Positions 1-10,892 of a stretch of DNA of 64,000 bases are shown here, piece by piece. Location of the stretch: the NCBI GenBank assembly GCA_017745295.1, contig JAGHZR010000008.1, forward strand, positions 149,110 to 213,109, written 5' to 3'. The translations under genes and the position numbers were made by a program. Position 1 is the stretch's first letter; the number at the start of each line of letters is the position of its first letter. Under the pieces are notes generated by a model. That model searched no databases. It saw only the letters and a list, made by a program, of their open reading frames with translations, and was not told where the DNA came from. The DNA is from Novosphingobium sp. Lineage in GTDB: Bacteria > Pseudomonadota > Alphaproteobacteria > Sphingomonadales > Sphingomonadaceae.

Positions 1-1812
1 GAAAGCGAGCGCTTCCGCCGTGGCCCAGTCGAAGCCGTCGCCCGACTTGAACATCTCTTCCTTGGCCGCGAGCACGCGGGCCAGGGTCTTGTGGACGGTC
101 AGGTCTTCGGGAACCGTGGTCAGGGTACGGCCGAGGCTGTCGAACAGCTTGTTCTCGATCGTGGTGTCGACGTTGCGGCGCGCGGTTTCCGGATCGGCGG
201 GCTTGTGGAAGCCGCTCCACTGGCCGGAGAACCAGTCGGCCTGGTTGGCCTTGTAGGTCTTGGCCGCCTCGAACTGTTCTTCGAGGTGTGCGGTGAATTC
301 CGCTTCCGTCTGGGCGAGGAACGTGTCGTCGATGACGCCTTCCTGCTTCAGGCGATCGCCATAGATCTTGCTGACCGGCGGGTGCTGGCGGATCTTCTGG
401 TACATCAGCGGCTGCGTGAAGCCGGGCTCGTCGCCTTCGTTGTGGCCGAAGCGGCGATAGCACCACATGTCGATCACGATGTCGCGGCCGAAGGTCTGGC
501 GATAGTCGATCGCCAGCTTGCACGCGAAGGTCACGGCAGCCGGATCGTCGCCGTTGACGTGCAGGATCGGCGCCTGGACGCCCTTGGCGACGTCCGACGG
601 GTACGGCGAGTTGCGCGCGAACTGCGGGCTCGTCGTGAAGCCGATCTGGTTGTTGATGATGAAGTGGATGCAACCGCCGGTGTTGTAGCCCTTCACGCCC
701 GAGAGGCCGAAGCACTCCCAGATGATGCCCTGGCCGGCGAAGGCCGCGTCGCCGTGGATCAGGACCGGCAGGACCTGCTTGTGCTTGGCGCCCGGCCCGA
801 TGTCGTCGCCGATGTCGTCGGCGATGGTCTGGTAGGCGCGGACCTTGCCGAGCACGACCGGATCGACGGTTTCGAGGTGCGACGGGTTGGGCATCAGGCT
901 CATGTGGACCTTGATGCCGTCGAACTCACGGTCGGCCGAAGTGCCGAGGTGGTACTTCACGTCGCCCGAGCCGCCGACGTCTTCCGGGTTGGCGGTGCCG
1001 CCCGAGAATTCGTGGAAGATGACCTTGTAGGGCTTGGCAAGGACGTTCGCGAGGACGTTCAGGCGGCCGCGGTGGGCCATGCCGTAGACGATTTCCTTCA
1101 CGCCCAGCGTGCCGCCGTACTTGATCACGGCTTCGAGCGCCGGGATCATGGCCTCGCCGCCGTCAAGGCCGAAGCGCTTGGTGCCGACGTACTTCTTGCC
1201 GAGGAACTTCTCGTACTGCTCGCCGCGCACGACGGCCTGAAGGATCGCCTTCTTGCCTTCGGGGGTGAACTCGATTTCCTTGTCGGCGCCTTCCATCCGC
1301 TCCTGGAGGAAACGGCGTTCCTCGACATCGGCGATGTGCATGTATTCGAGGCCGACCTTGCCGCAATAGTTCGCGCGCAGGATCTGCACGATCTCGCGAA
1401 CGGTCGTCCACTCCAGGCCGAGCGCACCGCCGACATAGACCGGACGGTCCTGCGCGGCGCCTACGAAGCCGTGGTATTCGGGCGTGAGGTCGGCGGGAAG
1501 CTGGCGCTGGTTGAGGCCGAGCGGGTCGAGTTCCGCCGCCAGATGACCGCGCACGCGATATGTGCGGATCAGCATCATGGCGCGGATGGCATCGGCCGCG
1601 GCTTCGTCTATGCGGGACTGGTCGATCTTCTGACCACCCTTGGCGGCGGCCTTCTCGATCTTGACCTTGAGGGCGCTGGGATCGAGGCCCTGGGTCAGGT
1701 CGTCCTCGAACTCCGCGCCGACGAGCGGCCAGTTCTTGCGTTGCCAGCTCGGACCGGCCTGCGGGCCGTCGAGGATATCATCGGGGGTGAAGTCGAAACT
1801 TTCGTCGCCCAT
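1..1812 (-). CDS. sucA: 2-oxoglutarate dehydrogenase E1 component, partial (C-terminus beyond window)
   Basis: E1 subunit of the 2-oxoglutarate dehydrogenase complex: thiamine-diphosphate-dependent decarboxylation of 2-oxoglutarate and succinyl transfer to the E2 lipoyl arm, in the cytoplasm. About 604 N-terminal residues are visible; the family is roughly 940 residues, so about a third lies left of base 1. The start ATG at 1812 gives MGDESFDF. Visible marks are the N-terminal GLDP and HLAAELDPLG region, the EYMHI segment, MAHRGRLNVLANVL, and the ThDP-binding stretch GDAAFAGQG near residue 352 continuing to NNQIGFTT near 385. It lies 188 bp downstream of sucD on the same strand, probably one mdh-sucD-sucA transcript. 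Confidence 0.96.
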   Translation of the reverse strand, partial: MGDESFDFTPDDILDGPQAGPSWQRKNWPLVGAEFEDDLTQGLDPSALKVKIEKAAAKGGQKIDQSRIDEAAADAIRAMMLIRTYRVRGHLAAELDPLGLNQRQLPADLTPEYHGFVGAAQDRPVYVGGALGLEWTTVREIVQILRANYCGKVGLEYMHIADVEERRFLQERMEGADKEIEFTPEGKKAILQAVVRGEQYEKFLGKKYVGTKRFGLDGGEAMIPALEAVIKYGGTLGVKEIVYGMAHRGRLNVLANVLAKPYKVIFHEFSGGTANPEDVGGSGDVKYHLGTSADREFDGIKVHMSLMPNPSHLETVDPVVLGKVRAYQTIADDIGDDIGPGAKHKQVLPVLIHGDAAFAGQGIIWECFGLSGVKGYNTGGCIHFIINNQIGFTTSPQFARNSPYPSDVAKGVQAPILHVNGDDPAAVTFACKLAIDYRQTFGRDIVIDMWCYRRFGHNEGDEPGFTQPLMYQKIRQHPPVSKIYGDRLKQEGVIDDTFLAQTEAEFTAHLEEQFEAAKTYKANQADWFSGQWSGFHKPADPETARRNVDTTIENKLFDSLGRTLTTVPEDLTVHKTLARVLAAKEEMFKSGDGFDWATAEALAF

Positions 1813-2000
1813 CGGGTGTCACCTTTTGTCGCGCCGGAAAACGGCCGGCGCTGCCAAATCTGTTATAGCGACCGATGGTCCCGAAAGGGGGGAGGGGCCG
1901 GTTCGTTCGCATCGCATCCGCTCGCGCCAACGCGCCGGATGGTCATGTGGGTCCGCAAGGCGGCGCGGGTCCGAAGACACGCGCCGCCCGCGGGGATGGA

Positions 2001-2891
2001 TCAGGCGATTTCCTTGAGGACTTCCACAAGGGTTTCACCCAGCAGCGACGGCGAGGGCGAGACACGGATGCCTGCTTCTTCCATGGCTGCGATCTTGTCT
2101 TCGGCGCCGCCCTGGCCGCCCGAAACGATGGCACCGGCATGGCCCATGCGGCGGCCCGGAGGCGCCGTACGACCGGCGATGAAGCCGACCATCGGCTTCT
2201 TGCGGCCGCGCTTGGCTTCGTCCTTGAGGAACTGGGCCGCTTCTTCTTCGGCGCTGCCGCCGATTTCACCGATCATGATGATCGACTGGGTGGCTTCGTC
2301 GGCCAGGAACAGTTCCAGCACGTCGATGAAGTTGGTGCCGTTGACCGGGTCGCCGCCGATGCCGACTGCGGTGGTCTGGCCGAGGCCGGCGTTGGTGGTC
2401 TGGAACACGGCTTCATAGGTGAGCGTGCCCGAGCGCGAGACGACGCCGACCGAGCCCTTGGAGAAGATGCTGCCGGGCATGATGCCGATCTTGCATTCGC
2501 CGGGGGTCAGGACGCCGGGGCAGTTCGGGCCGATCAGGCGCGACTTCGAACCCGAAAGGGCGCGCTTCACGCGGACCATGTCGAGAACCGGCACGCCTTC
2601 GGTGATCGCGACGATCAGTTCCATCTCGGCGTCGATGGCTTCGAGGATGGCGTCGGCGCAGCCTGCGGGCGGCACGTAGATGCACGAGGCGGTGGCGCCG
2701 GTCGCGGCCTTGGCTTCGGCGACGGTGTCGTACTGGGGCAGGTCAAGGTGGCTGGTGCCGCCCTTGCCGGGGGTGACGCCGGCAACCATCTGGGTGCCGT
2801 AGGCCAGCGCGGCTTCCGTGTGGAAGCTGCCGGTCTTGCCGGTCATGCCCTGGGTAATGACCTTGGTGTTCTTGTCGACGAGAATGGACAT
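2001..2891 (-). CDS. sucD: succinyl-CoA ligase alpha subunit
   Basis: Alpha subunit of succinyl-CoA synthetase, which couples succinyl-CoA hydrolysis to NDP phosphorylation in the TCA cycle. 296 residues, full family length. The N-terminus [18 protein letters not shown] leads the CoA-binding Rossmann domain, followed by GVTPGKGG and [13 protein letters not shown]. The phosphohistidine loop [17 protein letters not shown] is near residue 250. The protein needs the beta subunit SucC, which is not next to it: the gene upstream is mdh. The start ATG at 2891 is preceded by AGGATCGACCT, an acceptable ribosome binding site. Confidence 0.97.
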   Translation of the reverse strand: MSILVDKNTKVITQGMTGKTGSFHTEAALAYGTQMVAGVTPGKGGTSHLDLPQYDTVAEAKAATGATASCIYVPPAGCADAILEAIDAEMELIVAITEGVPVLDMVRVKRALSGSKSRLIGPNCPGVLTPGECKIGIMPGSIFSKGSVGVVSRSGTLTYEAVFQTTNAGLGQTTAVGIGGDPVNGTNFIDVLELFLADEATQSIIMIGEIGGSAEEEAAQFLKDEAKRGRKKPMVGFIAGRTAPPGRRMGHAGAIVSGGQGGAEDKIAAMEEAGIRVSPSPSLLGETLVEVLKEIA

Positions 2892-2978
2892 AGGTCGATC
2901 CTAATTCCTGTTCCTGGTGTAGGCCGATTCCGGCTTGGGTAGCGCCATGACGCAAATTCCGCGAAGTGCAACCGTCCC

Positions 2979-3006
2979 AGTGGTAAAATCAGCTTGGTAA
3001 AATCAA
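2979..3006. repeat. short direct repeat TGGTAAAATCA
   Basis: The 11-mer TGGTAAAATCA occurs twice, about 15 bp apart, in the mdh-sucD spacer. Function unknown; it could be a chance duplication or a short regulatory direct repeat. Confidence 0.4.
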
Positions 3007-3022
3007 GGGCCGGATGGCCGAA

Positions 3023-3062
3023 GACCCCGCCCGCCCCGTGCGATCACGGGGCGGGCGGGGCC
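3023..3062 (-). terminator. strong GC hairpin between mdh and sucD
   Basis: A stem of about 17 bp (CCCCGCCCGCCCCGTG with its complement, tetraloop-size loop) directly after the mdh stop codon. No U-tract follows in either direction, so it is more likely an mRNA-stabilising or attenuating intercistronic hairpin than a full terminator. Confidence 0.6.
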
Positions 3063-3075
3063 GTCATGGTTCGGA

Positions 3076-4494
<1,419 letters not shown>

Positions 4495-4962
4495 CTAAGG
4501 GGCGGAACGGCAGGCCTCGATCGCCTCGTTCACCAGCCGATCGAGCATAGGGTCGCTGGAGGGAGCTGAAAATGCTGCGAGATCGTCCGCGAGTGAGGGG
4601 TCCGCGACCAGAATGGCGGCTTCGAGAAGGGGCATGTTTACGACATCGCCTGCCAGTTCCCGCTTCACGAGAGGCAGCGCGACGGCTCGGTCGAGCATGG
4701 CGATCCCGAGCAGCGCCTCGGCACGGACCGCAGGTTCCTTGTCCGAAGTTGCGCCGATCAGGGTTTCGCGAACGTCCGGTCGGTCGAGTTCGAGCTGCGA
4801 TAGAAGCATGATCGCCCAGTCTCGATTGGCCGGTTCGCGGTCACGAGTCATTTCCATGAGGCGCAAGAGGTTAGTCTCGCCGAAGTCGTGATCGCCGAAG
4901 GTTACGTTATCGTCGATGATCGCCTGGAGGAAATCGGAAGGCGGAAGATAGCGCTCGCTCAT
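4495..4962 (-). CDS. HEAT-repeat-like protein
   Basis: 155 residues, predicted soluble. The sequence is a run of short amphipathic helical pairs: RDREPANRDWAIMLLSQL, RPDVRETLIGATSDKEPAV, RAEALLGIAMLDRAVALPLV. This is typical of HEAT/armadillo-type repeats, which act as protein-binding scaffolds. There is no signal peptide and no catalytic motif. The start ATG at 4962 gives MSERYLPPSDF. It is transcribed toward mdh but separated by more than 450 bp. The specific role is unknown. Confidence 0.75.
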   Translation of the reverse strand: MSERYLPPSDFLQAIIDDNVTFGDHDFGETNLLRLMEMTRDREPANRDWAIMLLSQLELDRPDVRETLIGATSDKEPAVRAEALLGIAMLDRAVALPLVKRELAGDVVNMPLLEAAILVADPSLADDLAAFSAPSSDPMLDRLVNEAIEACRSAP

Positions 4963-5017
4963 AGTGTCACGATGCCATTGAGGAGAGCGTTGGGCCAGCG
5001 CGTCTTATTGAATGTCC

Positions 5018-5368
5018 TCACCCGTTCCGGGCGATGCGCTGGGCGAAGGCGTCGGCCATGCGGCGGTCGAGTTGGCGGCAGATGGCGATCCACCAGGTGC
5101 ACGACAATTCGTCCCCGGCAAGGCGGGCGGCGGCGGCATGGGCGCGGGCATGGGCGGCGGCGGAGAGACCGTGGCGGGCGAAATGGCGCAGGGCCTCGGC
5201 GAAGATGCGCTCGTTGGCGGTATCCGCCGTCGCTTCGTGGATGCGGCGGCGCAGGCGGGCGCGGGCCGGGGAATTGTCGTTGGCGGCGCAGAGCGGCACC
5301 GAGGGGCAGAGCGCGCGCACGAGCACGGGGCAGGAGCCATTCCGGGCGGCGGAAAAGCGGATGGCCAT
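5018..5368 (-). CDS. small conserved hypothetical protein
   Basis: 116 residues. It has a hydrophobic and Cys-containing N-terminus (SCPVLVRALCPSVPLC), the phrase AANDNSPAR, an Arg/Ala-rich helical middle, and WWIAICRQLDRRMADAF near the C-terminus. From memory this arrangement (AANDN, then EALRHFARHGL, then W-IC-LDRR) recurs in short sphingomonad proteins of unknown function. No enzymatic motif is visible. Several other frames are open here because of the GC content; this one is chosen on the recognisable protein pattern. Confidence 0.65.
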   Translation of the reverse strand: MAIRFSAARNGSCPVLVRALCPSVPLCAANDNSPARARLRRRIHEATADTANERIFAEALRHFARHGLSAAAHARAHAAAARLAGDELSCTWWIAICRQLDRRMADAFAQRIARNG

Positions 5369-5514
5369 GGTGGAAGGGCGCCTCGTTTCTTGGAGACGCT
5401 CAGGGGCGGCGTCCCGGAGGCTCTTTATAGGAGGAAGCCGCTAAGTCTTGGTGAGAGCCTATGGTTGCTGAAACCTTGCAGCCTATCCTTGGAAAATCCT
5501 TAAGCCCCTGCTTC

Positions 5515-6564
5515 TCAATGGGTGGGCTGAGCGATCCATTTTCCGGAATTGGCATATTCCGGGCGCACGGTCGCTTCCGGCAGGTTGCGGGCGCGGTAGA
5601 GGTCCTCGCCGCCGCGTTCGCGCACCTCGCTGGAATAGAGCGGGGCCTGAACCGGGGCTGCGGGAGCGGCTGCCGTTTCAAGCCGCGCAGGCGCGGAAGC
5701 CTCGAAGGCGCGCTGCACCGCCAGCGGGTCGAGCGCGGCATTGGCCAGCGCACTGGCGGCGGAATCGTCGCGGCGGTGCGGGGCGGCAAGCGGTTCACCG
5801 CCGAGATAAGCGAAGCGGAATGAGGCCGGGTTCCCCGCAGCGCCGTTGAAGGCATAGAAGCGATGCGCGCCGATCGTCGTCAGGTAGTGGAGGCTCGGCG
5901 CCCAGTAGGGATTGACCTGGATCGTGTGGTAATGCGTCGCCAGCCCGATGGGGGCGTAGACGTAGCCGGAGAGCGCGGCGCGGGCGACATCCTCTGCCCG
6001 CTGCCAGAAATAGCGCTGCGGCGCGCGGGCCAGCGATCCGTCGCAGGTGAACGAGAACTGGCAGCCGGTCGGCCGCTCCGATCCCTGGTAGACGACGCCG
6101 CAGACGGTCTTGGGATAGGCCGGGTGGGCCACGCGGTTGAGCACGACTTGCGCCACCGCGCGCTGGCCGCCGTCCGGCTCGCTGGCGGCTTCGTAATAGA
6201 TCGCGGCGGTGAGGCACTGAAGCGCGCGGCTGCGGTCGACGCCGGAATTGTCGATCCGGAAGGCGCGGGCGACGGGGCCGCTCACCGGGTCTTCGGCGTC
6301 CGAATGGATGCCTTCGCCGATCTTCAGCACCGGCTGTTCGGCTTCGAGATAGTAGTAGGCCGAGCCGGGGAAGCTGGCGCCCGCCTGTTCGAAGGGCATC
6401 GGCAGCACCGGCGGCTGCGCGGTTTCGCTCCCCATTACGGTGAAGCCGTCCCATCCAGTCAGCGGCGGCGCGGCGAAGGCGGGCAGGGCCACGGCCACGA
6501 GCGCCGCCGCGCCGAGCGTCCAGCGGCGGCGCCGCCGCAGGAGCCGTCGCCGTCCGCCGCGCAC
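5515..6564 (-). CDS. SleB-type cell wall hydrolase
   Basis: Predicted peptidoglycan hydrolase of the cell wall hydrolase SleB family, likely a lytic transglycosylase-type activity in the periplasm. From a GTG at 6564 the protein is 349 residues with a strongly basic N-terminus (RGGRRRLLRRRRRW) and one hydrophobic segment (TLGAAALVAVALPAFA), so it is a signal peptide or membrane anchor. The catalytic domain has AIYYEAASEPDGGQRAVAQVV, VCGVVYQGS, CQFSFTCDG and YHTIQVNPYW, all SleB hallmarks. AGGGGA five bases before the GTG sets the start; the open frame further upstream runs antisense into the cobalamin riboswitch. The C-terminal 90 residues are Ala/Arg-rich linker. Confidence 0.88.
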   Translation of the reverse strand: MRGGRRRLLRRRRRWTLGAAALVAVALPAFAAPPLTGWDGFTVMGSETAQPPVLPMPFEQAGASFPGSAYYYLEAEQPVLKIGEGIHSDAEDPVSGPVARAFRIDNSGVDRSRALQCLTAAIYYEAASEPDGGQRAVAQVVLNRVAHPAYPKTVCGVVYQGSERPTGCQFSFTCDGSLARAPQRYFWQRAEDVARAALSGYVYAPIGLATHYHTIQVNPYWAPSLHYLTTIGAHRFYAFNGAAGNPASFRFAYLGGEPLAAPHRRDDSAASALANAALDPLAVQRAFEASAPARLETAAAPAAPVQAPLYSSEVRERGGEDLYRARNLPEATVRPEYANSGKWIAQPTH

Positions 6565-6859
6565 GAAATTCCCCTGGAAATCGCGCGGACGCGGCTCCCA
6601 GGTTTCGGGGCAGGAGTGAAGGGCGGCAGCGGTCAATCCGGGTCCTCTCGGCGCATCTTCAGCGAGGCGCACTTCGCGCCTAACCTGCTTCGGAGCGCAG
6701 GGCATCTGCCGAGATCGGCGCGTCCCGAAGCGGTACAGCCGGGAGGGATAGCGTGAATCGCTTAAGACTTTCTTGGGGATTTGCCGGGGAGATAGACCAG
6801 CGCCGCGCTTTCCGCACCGCTTGCCAATCCGCGCCACGCCCGGTAATCCGCGCGATACG

Positions 6860-7022
6860 TCATGGGTGGCCCGCAGCCGGGCCTCAAAAGGGAATTCGGC
6901 GCGAGTCCGAAGCTGCCCCCGCAACTGTGACCGGGGAGCGCCCCTTCCATGCGATGCCACTGGGTCACACCGGGAAGGCGGGAGCGGCGCGACGATCCGG
7001 GAGCCAGGAGACCTGCCCTTGA
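6860..7022 (+). promoter_or_regulatory. cobalamin riboswitch
   Basis: Adenosylcobalamin/cobalamin-binding leader upstream of btuB. Visible conserved pieces in order: GGCCTCAAAAGGGAA with flanking GC arms, the B12-box core GCTGCCCCCGCAACTGTGA near 6913-6929, and the 3' GAGCCAGGAGACCTGCC at 7001-7017. The receptor gene starts about 115 bp downstream. High cobalamin is expected to switch off expression of the uptake operon. Confidence 0.95.
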
Positions 7023-7135
7023 CGGTCGTTCCGCAGCCGGGCGGGGTGTCCCGGTGTGCAGCGAGCCCATGCGCACAGCAAACGCGCGCGGCTCCGCCAT
7101 GGACGGCACAAGTCGTTCAGGTTGGAGGAATACGC

Positions 7136-8980
7136 GTGAAGTACCTGTTTCTGCTGGGGACCACCCTTGCGGTCTCTGCCCCCTTTGTCACACCCGCACG
7201 CGCGGATGAGGCGGCCCTCGACAATATCGGCGACAATATCGTCGTCACCGCCACCCGCACCGAAACGCCGGTGAGCGAGATCGGCCAGTCCGTCTCGGTC
7301 GTCACCCGCGCCGATATCGAGCGCACCCAGGCGGTCACCGCAACCGACATTCTGGCGCGCCTGCCGGGCGTGACCTTCACCCAGTCCGGCGGCTTCGGCC
7401 AGCCCGCCAGCGTCTTCATCCGCGGCGCCGAGAACGCCCAGAGCCTCGTGCTGATCGACGGCGTGCGGATCAACGATCCGGGCGATGTCGGTGGGGGCTT
7501 CGACTTCGGCAGCCTCACCGTCGGCCAGTTCGACCGGATCGAAGTGGTGCGCGGTTCCTCGGGCGTGCTCTGGGGCAGCCGCGCCATCGGCGGCGTCGTC
7601 AACCTCATCACCGCGCGCCCGACCGACGAGTGGACCGCGCGCGGGCAGGCCGAGTACGGCTGGCGCGACCAGAAGCAGCTCGGCGCCTCGGCGGCGGGCA
7701 AGCTGGGGCCGGTCGGGCTGACGCTGGGCGGCAACTGGCTCAAGGGCGACGGCTATTCCGCCTTCAACGAGCGCCGCGGCGGCACCGAAAAGGACGGCTT
7801 CGAAAGCAAGAGCGCCAATGCCCGCGCCGAAGTGCAGATCGCAGGCGGCCTCTCCGCCGATGCCGGGACCTACTGGACCAAGGCCAATTACGATTACGAC
7901 AACACCGGCGCCGATGCCCTGAACCTGGGCATGAAGCGCGACACGGTGGGCTATGCGAACCTTCGCTACAAGGATCTCGACGGCCGCCTCACCGCCCGCG
8001 TGGGCTATGGCCTGACCGACACGCGCCGCATTTCCGACGACGCCGCTTTCGGTCCCTACACGACCAACGGCCGCACCGACCGCTTCGAGGGGCAGGTCTC
8101 CTACACGCCGGTCGAGATGGCGAGCATCCTCGTCGGCGCCGAGACCGAGAAGCAGAAGTTCTCGGACAACTACGGTTCGAAGGACTCGACCTCGATCGAC
8201 AGCTACTTCGGGATGCTGACCCTGCGTCCGCTCACCGGCCTGACGCTGAACGGCGGCCTGCGCTACGACGACAATTCGGACTTCGGTCACAAGACGACGT
8301 TCTCGGCCAACGGCGCCTGGGTGCTCGGCGGCAGCGAAAGCGCGCCGATCCTGCGCGCCAGCTACGGCGAGGGCTTCAAGGCGCCGTCGCTCTACCAGCT
8401 CTACACCAATGCCGGTTTCCGCGCGCTCGATCCCGAGACCTCGAAGTCGTGGGACGTGGGCGTCGAGCAGCCCTTCGCGGAAGGGCACGGCACCTTCTCG
8501 GTCACCTACTTCGATCGCAAGACGAAGAACCTGATCGACTACGACCTGGCCGCGTTCAATTACTATAATGTCGGCCGCGCCCGCGCCAAGGGCGTGGAAC
8601 TGGGGATGCAGGTGAGCGACTGGGAAGGCTTCGACATGAGCCTTTCCGCCACTTATCTCGACGCCACCAACGAGGACACCGGCACCCGGCTCGCCCGCCG
8701 TCCCAGGACCAACCTCTATGCCAGCCTCGACAAGCACTGGTCGGACGGTTTCCGCCTCGGCGCGGACTTGCGCGTGGGCGGGGGCCGCTATGACGACGTG
8801 GCGAACACCTATTACCTCGGCGGCAATGTCGTGGTCGGCCTGCGTGCGGCCTATGACGTGACGCGGAACATCCAGCTCTACGGCCGCGTCGAGAACCTGT
8901 TCGACGAGCACTACGAAGTGGTCCGGACATACGGCACGCCGGGCCGCGCGGCTTACGCCGGGGTGCGGGTGAAGATGTGA
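7136..8980 (+). CDS. btuB: TonB-dependent vitamin B12 outer-membrane receptor
   Basis: Outer-membrane cobalamin transporter, energised through TonB. 614 residues from a GTG at 7136, preceded by GGAGGAAT. Signal peptide KYLFLLGTTLAVSAPFVTPARA; TonB box plus plug start DNIVVTATRTETP; plug motifs LARLPGVTFTQSGGFGQPASVFIRGAENAQSLVLIDGVRIND and RIEVVRGSSGVLWGS are split here into recognisable pieces of the family; then a 22-strand barrel ending VENLFDEHYEVV. The last residue is Met rather than the usual aromatic residue. It is under a cobalamin riboswitch and overlaps the next gene by four bases, which fixes its substrate as cobalamin or a precursor. Confidence 0.94.
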   Translation: MKYLFLLGTTLAVSAPFVTPARADEAALDNIGDNIVVTATRTETPVSEIGQSVSVVTRADIERTQAVTATDILARLPGVTFTQSGGFGQPASVFIRGAENAQSLVLIDGVRINDPGDVGGGFDFGSLTVGQFDRIEVVRGSSGVLWGSRAIGGVVNLITARPTDEWTARGQAEYGWRDQKQLGASAAGKLGPVGLTLGGNWLKGDGYSAFNERRGGTEKDGFESKSANARAEVQIAGGLSADAGTYWTKANYDYDNTGADALNLGMKRDTVGYANLRYKDLDGRLTARVGYGLTDTRRISDDAAFGPYTTNGRTDRFEGQVSYTPVEMASILVGAETEKQKFSDNYGSKDSTSIDSYFGMLTLRPLTGLTLNGGLRYDDNSDFGHKTTFSANGAWVLGGSESAPILRASYGEGFKAPSLYQLYTNAGFRALDPETSKSWDVGVEQPFAEGHGTFSVTYFDRKTKNLIDYDLAAFNYYNVGRARAKGVELGMQVSDWEGFDMSLSATYLDATNEDTGTRLARRPRTNLYASLDKHWSDGFRLGADLRVGGGRYDDVANTYYLGGNVVVGLRAAYDVTRNIQLYGRVENLFDEHYEVVRTYGTPGRAAYAGVRVKM

Positions 8981-9927
8981 TCCTGCCGCTTCCCCTGACG
9001 GCAGCCGGGAGGGGGAAGCGCAAGGTCCTCCCGGTCGCGGCGGCGCTGGTTCTGGCCACTGCCGCCGCGACACTGGCGGGCTGTGGCGGCAGCGGTGCGG
9101 GCGAGGCCGCTGCGGTGACGCGGCATGCCGCGCAGCCCACCATCGTCTCGCTCAATCCCTGTACCGACGCCATTCTCGCCGAAGTGACCGGACCGGGGCA
9201 ATTGCTGGCGATTTCCAGCTATAGCCAGGATCCGGAAAGCAGCTCGATGCCGATGGCCGAGGCGCGGCGTTACCGCGCGATCGCGGGCACGGTGGAGGAA
9301 GTGGCGACGATCCGCCCGACAGTGGTCGTCGCCAGCGCCTTCCTCGACCCGGCGAGCGAGGGGGCGTTCCGACGGCTCGGCTATCGTCTGGTGAAGATGC
9401 CGATCGCCCCGGACATTGCTTCCGCCCGCGAGCAGGTGCGAGAACTGGCGCGGCTGGCGGGTCATCCCGAGCGCGGCGAACGGCTGGTGGCGCGCATCGA
9501 TGCCGCCCTGCGCCGGAGCGCGCCGCCCCCCGGTTTTCGTCAAGTTCCTGCACTCATGTGGGAATCCGGTGGACTGGTGGCCGGGGATCGGACCCTGATC
9601 GTTGACATGATGCACCGCACCGGCTTTACGAATATTGCCGGCGCGCGAGGCCTTTCCCAGGCCGATTTCCTACCCCTGGAGCACGTGCTGGCGGACCCGC
9701 CGCGCGTGGTCTTTGCGGTAGGCGACCCGCTCGCCGAGGAGGACCGAATGCTGCATCACCCGGCGCTTTCCGCGCTGACCAGTACCCGGCGTTTCATGCT
9801 GAGCCGCTCCATCCTGTGGTGCGGCGGGCCGACTATTCCCCATGCTCTGGACGAACTGGCGGCGGCGCGGCGGGCGCTGGGTTCGGCGCAGCCCTTTAAT
9901 AACAGGACTGTTTCTCTCTCGCCATGA
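8977..9927 (+). CDS. btuF: cobalamin ABC transporter substrate-binding protein
   Basis: Periplasmic binding protein of the TroA/BtuF fold that hands cobalamin to BtuCD. 316 residues from GTG at 8977 (GTGA overlap with the btuB stop). The N-terminus carries a hydrophobic stretch ending LAGCGG, a lipobox, so it is probably a lipoprotein. The domain starts with PTIVSLNPCTDAILAEV and contains IRPTVVVAS. The assignment to B12 rests on operon context; helical-backbone binding proteins of this type also serve siderophores. Confidence 0.85.
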   Translation: MILPLPLTAAGRGKRKVLPVAAALVLATAAATLAGCGGSGAGEAAAVTRHAAQPTIVSLNPCTDAILAEVTGPGQLLAISSYSQDPESSSMPMAEARRYRAIAGTVEEVATIRPTVVVASAFLDPASEGAFRRLGYRLVKMPIAPDIASAREQVRELARLAGHPERGERLVARIDAALRRSAPPPGFRQVPALMWESGGLVAGDRTLIVDMMHRTGFTNIAGARGLSQADFLPLEHVLADPPRVVFAVGDPLAEEDRMLHHPALSALTSTRRFMLSRSILWCGGPTIPHALDELAAARRALGSAQPFNNRTVSLSP

Positions 9928-10892
9928 ACCTGCGTTTCGTCCTGCTACTGGCTCTCGCGCTTGTCGTCGCGGTGCCTTTTTCGCTGCTGGCGGGCCGCGT
10001 TTGGATCAACCCCTTTTCCCCGGAACTTCAGAACGCCTCGGTGATCCTGGTGCAATTGCGGCTGCCGCGCGCGGTGCTGGCGCTCGTGCTCGGCGCGGGC
10101 CTCGGCGCGGCGGGGGCGGCGATGCAGGGGTACTTGCGCAATCCGCTGGCCGACCCCGGCCTGTTCGGCATCGCGCCGGGCGCGGCGCTGGGCGCGGTGC
10201 TCAGTTTCTGGACCGGCTATGCCTCGGCGCCGTGGATGCTGCCGCTCTTCGCGCTGATCGGCGCGGGCGGGGCGATGACGCTGCTGGCGCTGATCGCCGG
10301 GCGCGGCGGCGGCGTGGCGCTGTTCACGCTGGCCGGGCTGATGGTCTCCAGCCTTGCCGGGGCGCTGATGAGCCTCGCCATCAGCCTCACGCCTTCGCCT
10401 TTCGCCATGAGCGAGATCGTCACCTGGATGATGGGCTCGCTGGCCGACCGCTCCTGGCGCGAGGTCTGGATCGCGACGCCGCTGACCGTGACCGGCCTCG
10501 GCGTGCTGTTCTACGCCGGGCGGGACCTCGACGCCATGACACTGGGCGAGATGGCCGCCCGCTCGCTGGGCGTGGAGCCGCTGCGGCTTCAGGCGCTGAT
10601 GATCCTCGGTGTCGGCCTGATCGTCGGTTCGGGCGTGGCGGTGGCGGGGATCATCGGCTTCGTCGGCCTCATGGTGCCGCACCTCGTGCGGCCGATGACC
10701 GACCGGAAGCCGTCCTCGCTGCTCGTGCCTTCCGCCGTGGCAGGGGCGCTGCTGCTGCTTTTCGCCGACTGTCTCTGCCGCATTCTACCGCTCGCGGGCG
10801 GGGAACTGCGCCTCGGCATCGCCCTCAGCCTGCTCGGCGCGCCGTTCTTCCTGCGGCTGCTGCTGAGGATGCGGCGGGGGATGGTGGCATGA
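9924..10892 (+). CDS. btuC: cobalamin ABC transporter permease (FecCD family)
   Basis: Inner-membrane permease of the BtuC/FecCD family, 322 residues with about ten hydrophobic segments. Diagnostic motifs are LRLPRAVLALVLGAGLGAAGAAMQG near residue 50, NPLADPGLFGIAPGAALGAV, and GFVGLMVPHLVRP with the conserved Gly-rich coupling region. The start ATG at 9924 overlaps the btuF stop by four bases, and its own stop overlaps btuD, implying translational coupling. Confidence 0.93.
   Translation: MNLRFVLLLALALVVAVPFSLLAGRVWINPFSPELQNASVILVQLRLPRAVLALVLGAGLGAAGAAMQGYLRNPLADPGLFGIAPGAALGAVLSFWTGYASAPWMLPLFALIGAGGAMTLLALIAGRGGGVALFTLAGLMVSSLAGALMSLAISLTPSPFAMSEIVTWMMGSLADRSWREVWIATPLTVTGLGVLFYAGRDLDAMTLGEMAARSLGVEPLRLQALMILGVGLIVGSGVAVAGIIGFVGLMVPHLVRPMTDRKPSSLLVPSAVAGALLLLFADCLCRILPLAGGELRLGIALSLLGAPFFLRLLLRMRRGMVA

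Noticed and set aside
91..2418. Long plus-strand open frame of about 775 codons across sucA and sucD
   Set aside because: It is antisense to two well-conserved TCA-cycle genes, has biased low-information composition, and arises from the high GC content.
6565..6960. Upstream extension of the SleB gene frame to 6960
   Set aside because: It would run through the cobalamin riboswitch antisense; a GTG with a ribosome binding site at 6564 fits the signal-anchor start.
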